NCBI RefSeq assembly: GCF_010093045.1
Contig: NZ_CP048115.1
Span: 1-64,000 of the forward strand
Origin: Mucilaginibacter sp. 14171R-50
Lineage (GTDB): Bacteria > Bacteroidota > Bacteroidia > Sphingobacteriales > Sphingobacteriaceae
Direction: 5' to 3'
DNA: 64,000 nucleotides
The translations under genes were made by a program, and so were the position numbers. The notes beneath the pieces are model-generated. The model did no database searches. It was not told the DNA's origin and saw nothing but the letters and a program-made list of their open reading frames with translations. Position 1 is the stretch's first letter, and each line of letters opens with the position of its first letter. Below, in pieces: positions 34,923 through 43,380 of this stretch.

Positions 34923-35522
34923 ATGGCAACCAACAGATTTCAAGACAAGAATTTTCGCATCTCGCATTTTGAAGATGAAATTTTTGTGGAATGCCCCAAA
35001 TGCGAAAAGCGCGCCGTTATAACAAAAGACGACCCCGCTTCGTATTTTTCTTCCCGGACCTTGAAATGCCCAAATTGTTTTTATTCGCTAAACGGGAGGC
35101 ATAAATCATACACTGTAACTCTCGACTGTCACTGTTCGCATTGCGCGGCTCAGCTAAAGGTTGAAATAAAAAACGTTACAGACAAAAAAGAAAGCATTGC
35201 TGTAAAATGTTTTAACTGCGGTAAGACAGAAAAGTATGAACCGAGAAATGAAATGCAGGAATGGTATTTTAAAGATACAGGGAAATTATCTGACGGATAC
35301 TTTGGTCTACCTTTTTGGTTGTCGAAAAATTTCAGGGGCGATGATTTTTTTGCCTATAACTACAGGCATTTAGAATACCTGAAACAATATATATCTGCCG
35401 ACCTAAGGGAACGGGACAACCGCAGTCATTGGACAATGGTCGAAAAACTTCCGGATTGGATAAAGTCAGCAAAGAACCGGGATAAACTGATTAAACTGAT
35501 AACAGAACTGGAGAGAAAATAA
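34923..35522 (+). CDS. Protein with two zinc ribbons, function unknown
   Basis: A 199-residue soluble protein. Cysteine pairs at 24/27 and 49/52, and at 71/74 and 96/99, form two probable zinc ribbons, with an extra Cys69. The C-terminal half (YFGLPFWLSKNFRGDDFFAYNYRHLEYLKQYI) looks helical and has no motif I can name. It resembles the zinc-ribbon proteins sometimes annotated as TFIIB-type in Bacteroidota. It stands alone upstream of carA. Confidence 0.72.
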   Translation: MATNRFQDKNFRISHFEDEIFVECPKCEKRAVITKDDPASYFSSRTLKCPNCFYSLNGRHKSYTVTLDCHCSHCAAQLKVEIKNVTDKKESIAVKCFNCGKTEKYEPRNEMQEWYFKDTGKLSDGYFGLPFWLSKNFRGDDFFAYNYRHLEYLKQYISADLRERDNRSHWTMVEKLPDWIKSAKNRDKLIKLITELERK

Positions 35523-35638
35523 ACGTTTTCCATCCATAACCGTAGATTATAACGCCGCTTATTTATTCAAATTCATGTCAGGATTTGTTATTATCCCAAA
35601 AATTCAAAATTGGATATCCAAAATAGCAAATTTTTGCC

Positions 35639-35646
35639 TACTTTTG
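35639..35646 (+). promoter_or_regulatory. TAnnTTTG element upstream of carA
   Basis: TACTTTTG matches the -7 consensus and would give a leader of about 95 nt before the carA ATG. No convincing -33 element is seen at standard spacing. Confidence 0.4.
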
Positions 35647-35748
35647 CGGCGTGAATAAAGAGGTATCTTACTTCAGCCTTCCGGTTTGTTTTCACGGAGC
35701 TTCGAGCCAGAAAATCCGAATTAATAACCCTTTCAATTTTTTTGCTAA

Positions 35749-36852
35749 ATGAATCATTTCACCAAATTACCTGCTGTTTTATTGTTAGCCGACGGTACCG
35801 TATTTTACGGAAAAGCTGCCGGGAAAATTGGTACTACCACAGGCGAAATTTGCTTTAACACCGGTATGACCGGCTACCAGGAAATTTTTACCGACCCATC
35901 CTACTTCGGGCAGATTATGGTAGCCACTAATGCGCACATCGGCAACTACGGTATCAATACCGATGAGGTTGAATCCGGACAGATACAAATTGCGGGTTTG
36001 GTATGCAAAAATTATAACATCGCTTACAGCCGCAAGCAGGCAAACGAGTCGATACAGGATTATTTTCAGGAGCAGAACATTGTAGGTATATCTGACGTGG
36101 ATACCCGCCAACTCGTTCGCCACATACGCGATAAAGGTGCCATGAACGCTATTATTTCGTCAGAAATATTAGACCTTGACGTACTGAAAGCCAGGTTGGC
36201 CGAAGCGCCTGATATGGATGGCCTGGAGCTTTCATCGCAGGTATCAACCAAAGAAACTTACACTTTTGGTAACGAGAACGCCGCCTACCGTGTAGCCGTG
36301 CTTGACCTGGGTGTTAAAAAGAACATCCTGCGCAACTTTGATGACCGCGACGTTTATGCCAAGGTGTACCCGGCAAAAACCACTTTTGAAGAAATGGAAA
36401 AAGATTTCGCACCATCGGGGTATTTCATTTCTAACGGCCCCGGCGATCCGGCTGCCATGCCTTACGCCATAGAAACTGTTAAAAAGATATTAGAGACCGA
36501 TAAGCCGATGTTTGGCATTTGCCTTGGCCACCAGCTGCTTGCCCTGGCTAATGATATACCAACTAAAAAAATGTTTAACGGCCACCGCGGGTTAAACCAT
36601 CCGGTGAAGAATGTCATTATTGATCATTGCGAAGTTACATCGCAAAACCATGGTTTTGGTGTGGTACAGGAAGCAGTAAGAGCATCTGATAAGGTAGAAA
36701 TTACCCACGTAAACCTTAACGACCAGTCGATTGAAGGTATCCGTGTAAAAAATAAAAATGCTTTTTCGGTACAATATCACCCGGAGTCTTCACCCGGCCC
36801 GCACGATAGCCGTTACCTTTTCGATGATTTCATTGGGATGATGAAGAAATAA
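35749..36852 (+). CDS. carA: Carbamoyl-phosphate synthase small subunit
   Basis: A 367-residue glutamine amidotransferase subunit supplying ammonia to CarB for carbamoyl phosphate, used for arginine and pyrimidines. The N-terminal domain shows GTTTGEICFNTGMTGYQEI. The class I glutaminase domain shows the nucleophile loop FGICLGHQLL (Cys) and the catalytic QYHPESSPGPHD (His, Glu). CarB is not adjacent here. A clear terminator follows. Confidence 0.97.
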   Translation: MNHFTKLPAVLLLADGTVFYGKAAGKIGTTTGEICFNTGMTGYQEIFTDPSYFGQIMVATNAHIGNYGINTDEVESGQIQIAGLVCKNYNIAYSRKQANESIQDYFQEQNIVGISDVDTRQLVRHIRDKGAMNAIISSEILDLDVLKARLAEAPDMDGLELSSQVSTKETYTFGNENAAYRVAVLDLGVKKNILRNFDDRDVYAKVYPAKTTFEEMEKDFAPSGYFISNGPGDPAAMPYAIETVKKILETDKPMFGICLGHQLLALANDIPTKKMFNGHRGLNHPVKNVIIDHCEVTSQNHGFGVVQEAVRASDKVEITHVNLNDQSIEGIRVKNKNAFSVQYHPESSPGPHDSRYLFDDFIGMMKK

Positions 36853-36874
36853 ATATGCAGATATGCAGACTACA

Positions 36875-36907
36875 TAGAGCCTTTCGAGTTTAGCTTGAAA
36901 GGCTCTA
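36875..36907 (+). terminator. Terminator after carA
   Basis: An 11-bp perfect stem TAGAGCCTTTC / GAAAGGCTCTA is followed by a T-rich run. Two ATATGCAG units (36854-36869) lie between the carA stop and the stem. Confidence 0.8.
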
Positions 36908-37010
36908 TTATTTTACCACGAAGTGCCACATACTCATTAAGAACGAACGTTTAAAACTGATTTTCGACCACATCGTGATTTTCAAATTCTCTTTTCCTAC
37001 ATTCGCTGCA

Positions 37011-37550
37011 ATGAAATTTACAGGTACCCCACGCATCATATTTTTCCTGGTTATACTCGCGCTAAACATCGTTGCCGACCAGGCTACTAAATCCATGATG
37101 CGCGCGCATATCGGCTATTACGATCAATATTTCTTTTTTAACAACCACGTTACCTTGCTACGGGTTGAAAACACCGGCGCTTTTTTAAGTCTGGGGGCAA
37201 AGTTGGTACAACCCTTCAGGTTTATCTTGCTTACGTTGTTACCTGCAATTGCCCTGTTAGGCGCATTATTTTACAGCATTACCAAAAAAGGCCTCAGCAA
37301 TTTAATGGTAACCGGCATTGTGTTTTGTATTGGCGGCGGTATGGGTAACCTTTACGACAGGATAGTGCGTGGCTCGGTAACCGATTTTGTGCACCTAAAA
37401 TTCGGCCCGTTGCAAACGGGGATTTTTAACGCTGCCGATGTTTCTATCATGATTGGTTTTGGGCTGATACTGCTAAACGCGTTTTTGAGGCGGAACGATG
37501 ATCAAAAGGCAGAAAAAACGATAATCGAAGATCACTCCGTCGAGCTGTAA
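37011..37550 (+). CDS. lspA: Lipoprotein signal peptidase (signal peptidase II)
   Basis: About 179 residues from the ATG at 37011 (MKFTGTPRIIFF); the frame can extend to a GTG at 36975. It is an inner-membrane aspartyl protease that removes signal peptides from prolipoproteins. Four hydrophobic segments are seen, with RVENTGAFLSLG, and the catalytic Asp residues are predicted in VTDFVHLKFG and FNAADVSI. The C-terminal tail is polar. Convergent with the histidine kinase of the partner-switching module. Confidence 0.94.
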   Translation: MKFTGTPRIIFFLVILALNIVADQATKSMMRAHIGYYDQYFFFNNHVTLLRVENTGAFLSLGAKLVQPFRFILLTLLPAIALLGALFYSITKKGLSNLMVTGIVFCIGGGMGNLYDRIVRGSVTDFVHLKFGPLQTGIFNAADVSIMIGFGLILLNAFLRRNDDQKAEKTIIEDHSVEL

Positions 37551-37634
37551 GGGCTTCTTATACATCTAATACCTGTTTTCGCAAGAGCCGGCCGCTGCTG
37601 CTATGACGTTGCATAGTTATTAACGCCACTCAGG

Positions 37635-38834
37635 CTACGCTCCGTTAACTACCGGCAGGCTGAAATGGAATTTAGTCCACTGGCTTTCCTCGCTTTCCAC
37701 CCATATTTTTCCGCCGTGGTCGTTAATGATTTTGGATGAAATGTATAGGCCCATACCCAACCCCGGGTGGGTAGATATCACATCCTGGGCACGGTAAAAC
37801 TTATCAAATATCAATTGCATAGTTTTTAGCGACATCCCTTTTCCGTAGTCTTTTATTGAAACGATAACATGCCCATCAGCATCAATGGCAGTACCCACTT
37901 CAATCTTTGTGTTTACTTGGGAGTATTTTGCGGCATTACCCAACAGGTTAGAGAACACTTGCTCCATTCTTAAAATATCAGCCGCTACGTACACATCCTT
38001 TCCTAAAACGCTCTCTAAAGTGTGATTGGGTAAAATTTGCTGCATTACCGCCAGTTGGTCTGTAACAAACCCGTTCAGGCTGATGTTGGTCATGTTGTAT
38101 TGCAAGCTGCCATTTTCAATTTTCGACAGATCGAGCAGTTGCTGCACAAGCGAATTGAGTTTTGAGGCCTGCACATCTATTTTGGTCAAAACACCTTTCA
38201 AATGCTCCGAAAGGGGTTCCTTAGTGGCTTTGGCTATTTGCGTATAGGCCTTTAATACCGTCATGGGCGTTTTCAGCTCATGGCTGGCTATAGATATAAA
38301 CTCTGTTTTCTTTTCGTCTATAAGTTTTGACCGCTTGATCTCCTCATCTTTTTCTTCAGCTATCTTTGACAAGCTAAAATTTCGGCGTTTGATCTCTTCG
38401 TAGGCGCTAATGGGTGCCTGGCCATTAAAAAACTCGCGCAGCTTGTTTATTTTTACCGGGTCGATCTTTAAAGATCGTGGCAGCCCTATCTTCATTTGTA
38501 TAGCGGTAACGCCGCTGTTTACTGTCACTTCAAATTCGGGCACCAATTTTTGGGCATAAAAAAAGCCTTCGTGAGCATCGTTAAAAGCAACATCGCTCTC
38601 AAAGGTCACCATTGCTACCAAAGCATAGCGGGTTTTATTTTGATCGAGCCCGATAGACAGTGCCCCGTTATCAGTATACTCAATTACAGTTCTCGATATT
38701 TCAGATACTGCGGTGGCAAAAGTAGTTTGCGTTGCAATGGTTAGGCCCAATTTATCTGCAACCTGCATAGATTTCTTGTGCGCCAGAACAAGGTCCATAT
38801 CGTTCTCTAACGACATACTAACTACTTCTTTCAT
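37635..38834 (-). CDS. Cytosolic histidine kinase with degenerate RsbT-like N-terminus
   Basis: A 399-residue sensor kinase without membrane segments. The N-terminal ~120 residues resemble the RsbT-type HATPase fold, but the N-box is altered (AVSEISRTVIEYTDNG). A helical linker follows, then HisKA with the phospho-acceptor His185 (SIASHELKTPMTVL), and a C-terminal HATPase with NLLGNAAKYSQ, DYGKGMS and GLGMGLYIS. It is the last gene of the rsb-like unit, with its ATG directly after the previous stop. No response regulator is seen in the window, so its output is unknown. Confidence 0.9.
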   Translation of the reverse strand: MKEVVSMSLENDMDLVLAHKKSMQVADKLGLTIATQTTFATAVSEISRTVIEYTDNGALSIGLDQNKTRYALVAMVTFESDVAFNDAHEGFFYAQKLVPEFEVTVNSGVTAIQMKIGLPRSLKIDPVKINKLREFFNGQAPISAYEEIKRRNFSLSKIAEEKDEEIKRSKLIDEKKTEFISIASHELKTPMTVLKAYTQIAKATKEPLSEHLKGVLTKIDVQASKLNSLVQQLLDLSKIENGSLQYNMTNISLNGFVTDQLAVMQQILPNHTLESVLGKDVYVAADILRMEQVFSNLLGNAAKYSQVNTKIEVGTAIDADGHVIVSIKDYGKGMSLKTMQLIFDKFYRAQDVISTHPGLGMGLYISSKIINDHGGKIWVESEESQWTKFHFSLPVVNGA

Positions 38835-39845
38835 TTATTTTACTTTTGCTATAACAACCGACATATCATCAGTTCGCCGGGCGTGGTCTTTATAAATAGC
38901 TGATGCTAAAATAGTAGGATCGTATTTGTATATCATTGGGTACCGGGCCATATCGATACGTGTTTTTATACCATCCGAACATAGCATTAAATGGTTGTAT
39001 TCATCCGCGGCGTATTGTTGGTCGTTCATAGTATTAGGGATATTATGTCCTACAATACCGTTATACGACATTTGATTTTTTAAGTTAGTGTTGTTAAAAA
39101 ATCGTGCAGCGATGTTACCAACCCCTGCCGAGGTCCACATTTTACGTTCAAGATCGTACCCCACAACACTAATAACAGCGCCCCTGGTTTTTTTGATATT
39201 GGTATGAATAAAGCGAATAGTTTCTGTAGGGCTAAAATCCGGGAATACTCTAAAGGCGTTAGCTGCTTCATTAACCGCAATATTGGCCTCGGGGCCATGG
39301 CCAAGTCCATCGGCCAGCATCAGCTTAAAATACTTTTCTGTTTTTTTAAACGCAAAGCCGTCGCCGCTGGTTTTTTCACCCGGTTTATAAACCACTATAG
39401 GCCGTATAACTACAGAAGGTTTAATACCTGTTGGGGGTTGGCGGTTATATACACGGCTTAACACTATGGTGCCCCAGCCCGGCTGAGAGTAAAGCTCAAA
39501 CGTATCTGATAACCTTTTCATACTGCCCAGCCCGTGGCCCAGAGTGTTGGTGGTTGACATGCCATCCTGCATCATCCGTGCGGGGTTTACCATCCCCGGA
39601 CCGTTATCAATACTTATAAGCTCTACATACGGCTCGCCCCCGTTGGCAAACACGCCAACAAGCAGTTCACCATCGTTGCTATATTTAAATAGATTGGAGG
39701 TCATTTCGGCCACTATCAGGTCAAGTTCATTAGTACGGGCAACGCCAATGCCTCCCTCGGTGGCCATGCGGTGTATCTCCTTTTTTATCAGCGAGAAATA
39801 ACTGCGGTCGTCCGCCGTAAAACTGATATGCGTTGCATCAACCAT
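38835..39845 (-). CDS. RsbX/RsbU-like PP2C phosphatase fused to an anti-sigma-type HATPase
   Basis: A 336-residue protein. The N-terminal ~135 residues are an RsbT/RsbW-type ATPase domain with N-box AEMTSNLFKYSNDGE, DNGPGM and the GHGLGSMKRLSD lid. The C-terminal ~190 residues are a SpoIIE-type PP2C phosphatase with LADGLGHGPEAN and MLCSDGIKTRID metal sites. PP2C proteins of this kind dephosphorylate STAS antagonists (RsbX acts on RsbR and RsbS). The start overlaps the RsbT-like stop by 8 bp. Having kinase-like and phosphatase domains in one chain is notable. Confidence 0.9.
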   Translation of the reverse strand: MVDATHISFTADDRSYFSLIKKEIHRMATEGGIGVARTNELDLIVAEMTSNLFKYSNDGELLVGVFANGGEPYVELISIDNGPGMVNPARMMQDGMSTTNTLGHGLGSMKRLSDTFELYSQPGWGTIVLSRVYNRQPPTGIKPSVVIRPIVVYKPGEKTSGDGFAFKKTEKYFKLMLADGLGHGPEANIAVNEAANAFRVFPDFSPTETIRFIHTNIKKTRGAVISVVGYDLERKMWTSAGVGNIAARFFNNTNLKNQMSYNGIVGHNIPNTMNDQQYAADEYNHLMLCSDGIKTRIDMARYPMIYKYDPTILASAIYKDHARRTDDMSVVIAKVK

Positions 39846-40251
39846 TAGCCCATTTTAATATCGTTACCACTGTACCCTCGCCCACTTTACTCTTAATATC
39901 AAACTCGTTTACAAGGCGTTTGGTACCGGGTAAGCCCAAACCCAGGCTTCGGCCGGTAGAAAAGCCATCGCGCATGGCGGCAGCTATATCCGGTATACCG
40001 GGGCCATTATCTGTAAAGGTTAAGCGCACGCCGTTATTGCGCCCGCTTGATACCACCTCAATAAGGCACGAACCGCCATCGGCATAGCGCATCATATTTC
40101 TTACAAGTTCGCTACATGCCGTTAGTAAACGGGTTTGGTTAACCAGCCCCATCTTAATTTTTACCGCGGTTTCCTTTACACGGTTCTTTAAAAAAACCAC
40201 GTCCTGTTCTTTAGATACCTGAATGGTATCTTTACTCAGCGATAAGGTCAT
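39838..40251 (-). CDS. rsbT: RsbT-like serine/threonine kinase (anti-sigma-type HATPase)
   Basis: A 137-residue single-domain GHKL ATPase. The N-box ELVRNMMRYADGG (about 48-60), DNGPGIPD and GLGLPGTKRL nucleotide-binding motifs are intact. RsbT phosphorylates RsbS and RsbR in stressosome-type modules and, when released, activates a downstream partner. It overlaps rsbS-like by 20 bp and the RsbX-like gene by 8 bp, indicating tight coupling. The symbol is by homology and gene order. Confidence 0.9.
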   Translation of the reverse strand: MTLSLSKDTIQVSKEQDVVFLKNRVKETAVKIKMGLVNQTRLLTACSELVRNMMRYADGGSCLIEVVSSGRNNGVRLTFTDNGPGIPDIAAAMRDGFSTGRSLGLGLPGTKRLVNEFDIKSKVGEGTVVTILKWANG

Positions 40252-40642
40252 CGGTGGTTTGATCTTCGTCTGCGTCGTCCTCCTGATCTCCTACCATGGA
40301 TTTTAACAGTTTCATGCCTCTTTCCATATCCAGCGCAGTGTGTACGCCTTTAAGCGGCAAACCCAGCTCAATTAATGTAATTGCAACGGCCGGCTGCATG
40401 CCAACCACCACGGTTTGGGCATCCAGTATTTTAGACATACTGGCGATGTTGCCAATTATCCGCCCCATAAATGAATCGACTATCGAAACAGCGGAAATAT
40501 CAATTAAAACCCCTTTTGCGCTTGTTTTGTTAACCATTTGTACCAGGTCGGCCTCCAGGTTCAGGGCAAGCCTGTCGTAAAGATCAACCTGTATGGTAAC
40601 CAGCAAAAAGGCTCCCATCCTTAGAATAGGAATTTTATCCAT
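40232..40642 (-). CDS. rsbS: RsbS-like STAS domain protein
   Basis: A 136-residue single STAS domain. The core is GVLIDISAVSIVDSFMG, in which Ser57 of the V-D-S-F motif is the likely phosphorylation site by comparison with RsbS. TVVVGMQPAVAITLIELGL follows, a very typical RsbS stretch. The C-terminal ~25 residues are acidic and extra. RsbS is the scaffold antagonist that holds RsbT in stressosomes. It lies 11 bp after the RsbR-like gene. Confidence 0.9.
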   Translation of the reverse strand: MDKIPILRMGAFLLVTIQVDLYDRLALNLEADLVQMVNKTSAKGVLIDISAVSIVDSFMGRIIGNIASMSKILDAQTVVVGMQPAVAITLIELGLPLKGVHTALDMERGMKLLKSMVGDQEDDADEDQTTDDLIAE

Positions 40643-40653
40643 TACTTAATCTA

Positions 40654-41514
40654 TTATATTTTTGATACTGTATTAAGCCTTTTAACCTCTAATCTCATCG
40701 CTTTAAAAGAATAGGCCAGCGCGCTGGCTAAGGTAGCCTTGGTGATTATGTTAGAAAGATCGATACCCAAATGCACCACCGTTTGTGCAATTTCGGGGCG
40801 TATTCCGCTAATTATACACTCGGCACCCATCAGGCGTGTGGCGCTTACGGTTTTTATAAGATGCTGCGCTACCAGTGAATCTACAGCAGGTACACCCGAT
40901 ATATCCAGAATGGCGATACTGGAACCCGACTCTACAATTTCCTGTAAAAGGTTCTCCATTACTATCTGTGTGCGCGCGCTATCAAGCGTGCCGATAATAG
41001 GCAGGGCCAGTATACCATCCCATACCCTGATAACCGGTGTAGATATCTCGGTTATCTCATCAGTTTGGCGCAGTATTACTTCTTCGCGTCCTTTAATAAA
41101 TGTTTCAAAGGTAACCACGCTCAGGCTATCCATCAGGCGGTTTATCTTCTGGCTTTCTGCAAAAAGCGCCCTCGGGTCGTCTACCTCATTCTGTAACACT
41201 TCCAGGATAGCCTCTTTCAGCAAGAAAACAAAATTACCCGTTTCGCGCGGACTAAAGCCCTGACGTGCACGTGTAATGGCTATACCACCTAATATTTCAA
41301 TTACCGGATTCCACTCGTCAGATTCGAGGTTGGTAAGGTTACTTCCGGACAGGTTACCCACCAGCGCGTCAATTAACTCTTCCGATTGATTTCTCAATTC
41401 GTCGTTGCTGATCAGGTCTTCACGCAAACCCTCGTCGGTCAACTGGTTTTTCATCCAAAGTTCAAGGATGTTCTTTTTTTTATTTTGTAGCAATTGATAA
41501 GTATTTTGTGACAT
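40654..41514 (-). CDS. rsbR: RsbR-like stressosome sensor (N-terminal sensor plus STAS)
   Basis: A 286-residue protein. Residues 1 to ~145 form a helical RsbRD-type N-terminal domain (NKKKNILELWMKNQL, ETGNFVFLLKEAILEVL). Residues ~160-275 form a STAS domain with ILDISGVPAVDSLVAQHL and IISGIRPEIAQTVVHLGIDL. Ser213, Ser236 and Thr245 are candidate sites for the RsbT kinase. It is the first gene of the five-gene unit. The N-terminal domain has no haem or flavin signature I can identify, so the signal is unknown. Confidence 0.9.
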   Translation of the reverse strand: MSQNTYQLLQNKKKNILELWMKNQLTDEGLREDLISNDELRNQSEELIDALVGNLSGSNLTNLESDEWNPVIEILGGIAITRARQGFSPRETGNFVFLLKEAILEVLQNEVDDPRALFAESQKINRLMDSLSVVTFETFIKGREEVILRQTDEITEISTPVIRVWDGILALPIIGTLDSARTQIVMENLLQEIVESGSSIAILDISGVPAVDSLVAQHLIKTVSATRLMGAECIISGIRPEIAQTVVHLGIDLSNIITKATLASALAYSFKAMRLEVKRLNTVSKI

Positions 41515-41849
41515 GGTTGAAGGATACAGATTGATAAGTAAAATTCAAACTTGACAAGTTAAATTAAGTGTGAAAGGTAGATAATAGGTATTGCATTACA
41601 AAATTTATTTAGCAGGGAATAATTAAGTAATTAATTAGTAAGCAATTTCATATCCTAATACGATGCAACTTTACCCACTAACCCGTAGTCATATCCTGTC
41701 ACCCCTACATCACATTACAGCCATTAATACTACTTGCATATAAAAAGCGTATCTTTGCATAATTACCCGTTGATTTACGGTTTTGATTTATTAGACACTC
41801 TTCAGATCCGCTTAATGCTTCGCGTTAGCACATACATTACAATCATTAC
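41515..41849. other. Divergent intergenic region with a promoter element for rhlE
   Basis: 335 bp between the rsb-like unit (minus) and the helicase gene (plus). TATCTTTG at 41750-41757 matches the TAnnTTTG -7 element and would give a leader of about 85 nt for the helicase. For the minus-strand unit I see only AT-rich sequence near 41545-41600 and no convincing element. No gene or RNA is apparent. Confidence 0.4.
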
Positions 41850-43190
41850 ATGTCATTTGAAAATTTAAATTTAATTGAGCCTATTTTAAGGGCTTTAAAA
41901 ACAGAAGGCTATACTACGCCTACTCCAATTCAAGAACAAGCTATACCCTATATATTACAGCACCGCGACCTTTTGGGTTGCGCGCAAACCGGTACCGGCA
42001 AAACAGCTGCTTTTGCTATACCCATACTGCAATTATTGTTTTTGGATAAACAAAAACACAAAGAGCAAAAACAAATAAAGGCCTTAATACTTACCCCAAC
42101 CCGCGAACTGGCCATACAAATTGCCGAAAGCTTTACCGCGTACGGCAAGAATACAGGACTTAAAAACCTGGTTATTTTTGGCGGTGTATCGCAAAACCCC
42201 CAGGTTGATGCTTTGCGCCGCGGGGTGGATATCCTGATAGCAACTCCGGGCCGTTTGTTAGACCTGATGAACCAGCGTTACGTACATATCGACCAGATAA
42301 AAATGCTGGTGCTTGACGAGGCCGACCGAATGCTGGATATGGGCTTTGTAAACGATGTTAAAAAAGTGATAGCCAAAGTGCCCGCTAACAGGCAAACACT
42401 TTTCTTTAGCGCAACCATGCCTAATGAAATTCAAAGCCTGGCCGATAGCATACTGCAAAAGCCTGCAAAGGTTGAAGTTGCACCTGTATCATCAACCGCC
42501 GATACGATACAGCAATCGTTGTTTTTTGTTAGCAAGGGCGATAAACGCTTGTTACTTAACCACATCTTAAAAGATAAAGACATTAAAACCGCTCTGGTTT
42601 TTACACGCACAAAGCATGGCGCAGATAAGGTGGTAAAAGATCTTGTACGCGCAGGCATCACCGCCGAGGCCATACATGGCAACAAATCGCAAAACGCGCG
42701 TCAGCGTGCGTTAACAAATTTTAAAAACCGTACCACACGTGTGCTTATAGCTACCGATATTGCCGCCCGCGGTATAGATATTGACGAGCTTACGCACGTG
42801 ATCAATTACGAGATACCTAACATTCCTGAAACCTACGTACACCGCATTGGCCGTACTGGCCGTGCGGGGGCAAGCGGTATAGCCCTTACCTTTTGCGATG
42901 GCGAGGAAGAAATAGATTACCTTAAGGATATTCATAAGTTGATAGCCAAAGAAATACCGGTTGAGCAGGGACATCCCTACCCGTTAAGCTTTCAGGCGAT
43001 GACGGAAAAGATGATGAGCAAAGCCAAAAACGGTACGCCTAAAAGCGCATCACCTGCCGGCGGCAGGCATGGTGGCGGCAACAAGCGCCCGGGTGCAGGC
43101 GGTAGGCCGGCGGGTCACCGTGGCAGCGCAGGCAACAGCCGTGGCAGTGCGGGCAGCAGGGCCGAATCGGGGCGATCAGGACGCCGATAA
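41850..43190 (+). CDS. rhlE: DEAD-box ATP-dependent RNA helicase (RhlE type)
   Basis: A 446-residue helicase that remodels RNA, for example in ribosome assembly or RNA decay. All core motifs are visible: Q motif with TPTPIQEQAIP, AQTGTGKTAAF, PTRELAIQ, TPGRLLDL, DEADRML, SAT, and in the second RecA domain ATDIAARGIDI and HRIGRTGRAG. The last ~65 residues are Gly/Arg/Ser-rich and basic, a usual RNA-binding tail of this group. An intrinsic terminator follows. Confidence 0.94.
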   Translation: MSFENLNLIEPILRALKTEGYTTPTPIQEQAIPYILQHRDLLGCAQTGTGKTAAFAIPILQLLFLDKQKHKEQKQIKALILTPTRELAIQIAESFTAYGKNTGLKNLVIFGGVSQNPQVDALRRGVDILIATPGRLLDLMNQRYVHIDQIKMLVLDEADRMLDMGFVNDVKKVIAKVPANRQTLFFSATMPNEIQSLADSILQKPAKVEVAPVSSTADTIQQSLFFVSKGDKRLLLNHILKDKDIKTALVFTRTKHGADKVVKDLVRAGITAEAIHGNKSQNARQRALTNFKNRTTRVLIATDIAARGIDIDELTHVINYEIPNIPETYVHRIGRTGRAGASGIALTFCDGEEEIDYLKDIHKLIAKEIPVEQGHPYPLSFQAMTEKMMSKAKNGTPKSASPAGGRHGGGNKRPGAGGRPAGHRGSAGNSRGSAGSRAESGRSGRR

Positions 43191-43213
43191 GCGGTTTTAG
43201 CGACTAAAAATTG

Positions 43214-43254
43214 AGGTTGGAAATTTAGGTTTGCTAAATTTTCAACCTTTTTTT
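43214..43254 (+). terminator. Terminator after rhlE
   Basis: A 14-bp stem with one G-U pair (AGGTTGGAAATTTA / TAAATTTTCAACCT) is followed by a run of Ts. Confidence 0.85.
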
Positions 43255-43321
43255 ATATCCTGATTCCCAGGGCTTAATCATGAATCTTCAACATCTGGAC
43301 TCTTTTTCCCGCACGCTAAAT

Positions 43322-43329
43322 TATATTTG
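43322..43329 (+). promoter_or_regulatory. TAnnTTTG element for the FtsB/DivIC gene
   Basis: TATATTTG matches the -7 consensus and would start transcripts about 45 nt before the ATG at 43381. It overlaps a TTG that would otherwise look like an upstream start, which argues for the later ATG. Confidence 0.5.
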
Positions 43330-43380
43330 CACCCTTCAAAGAAATTAAATAGCTTTATAGTGAAAATCCAACCGATACAA

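Noticed and set aside
35523-35748. Pyrimidine-responsive attenuator before carA
   Set aside because: A leader of ~95 nt is plausible, but I see no terminator/antiterminator pair or PyrR-type loop.
43327-43380. TTG start for the FtsB/DivIC gene
   Set aside because: The TTG is part of a TAnnTTTG promoter element and the added residues are not typical of the family.
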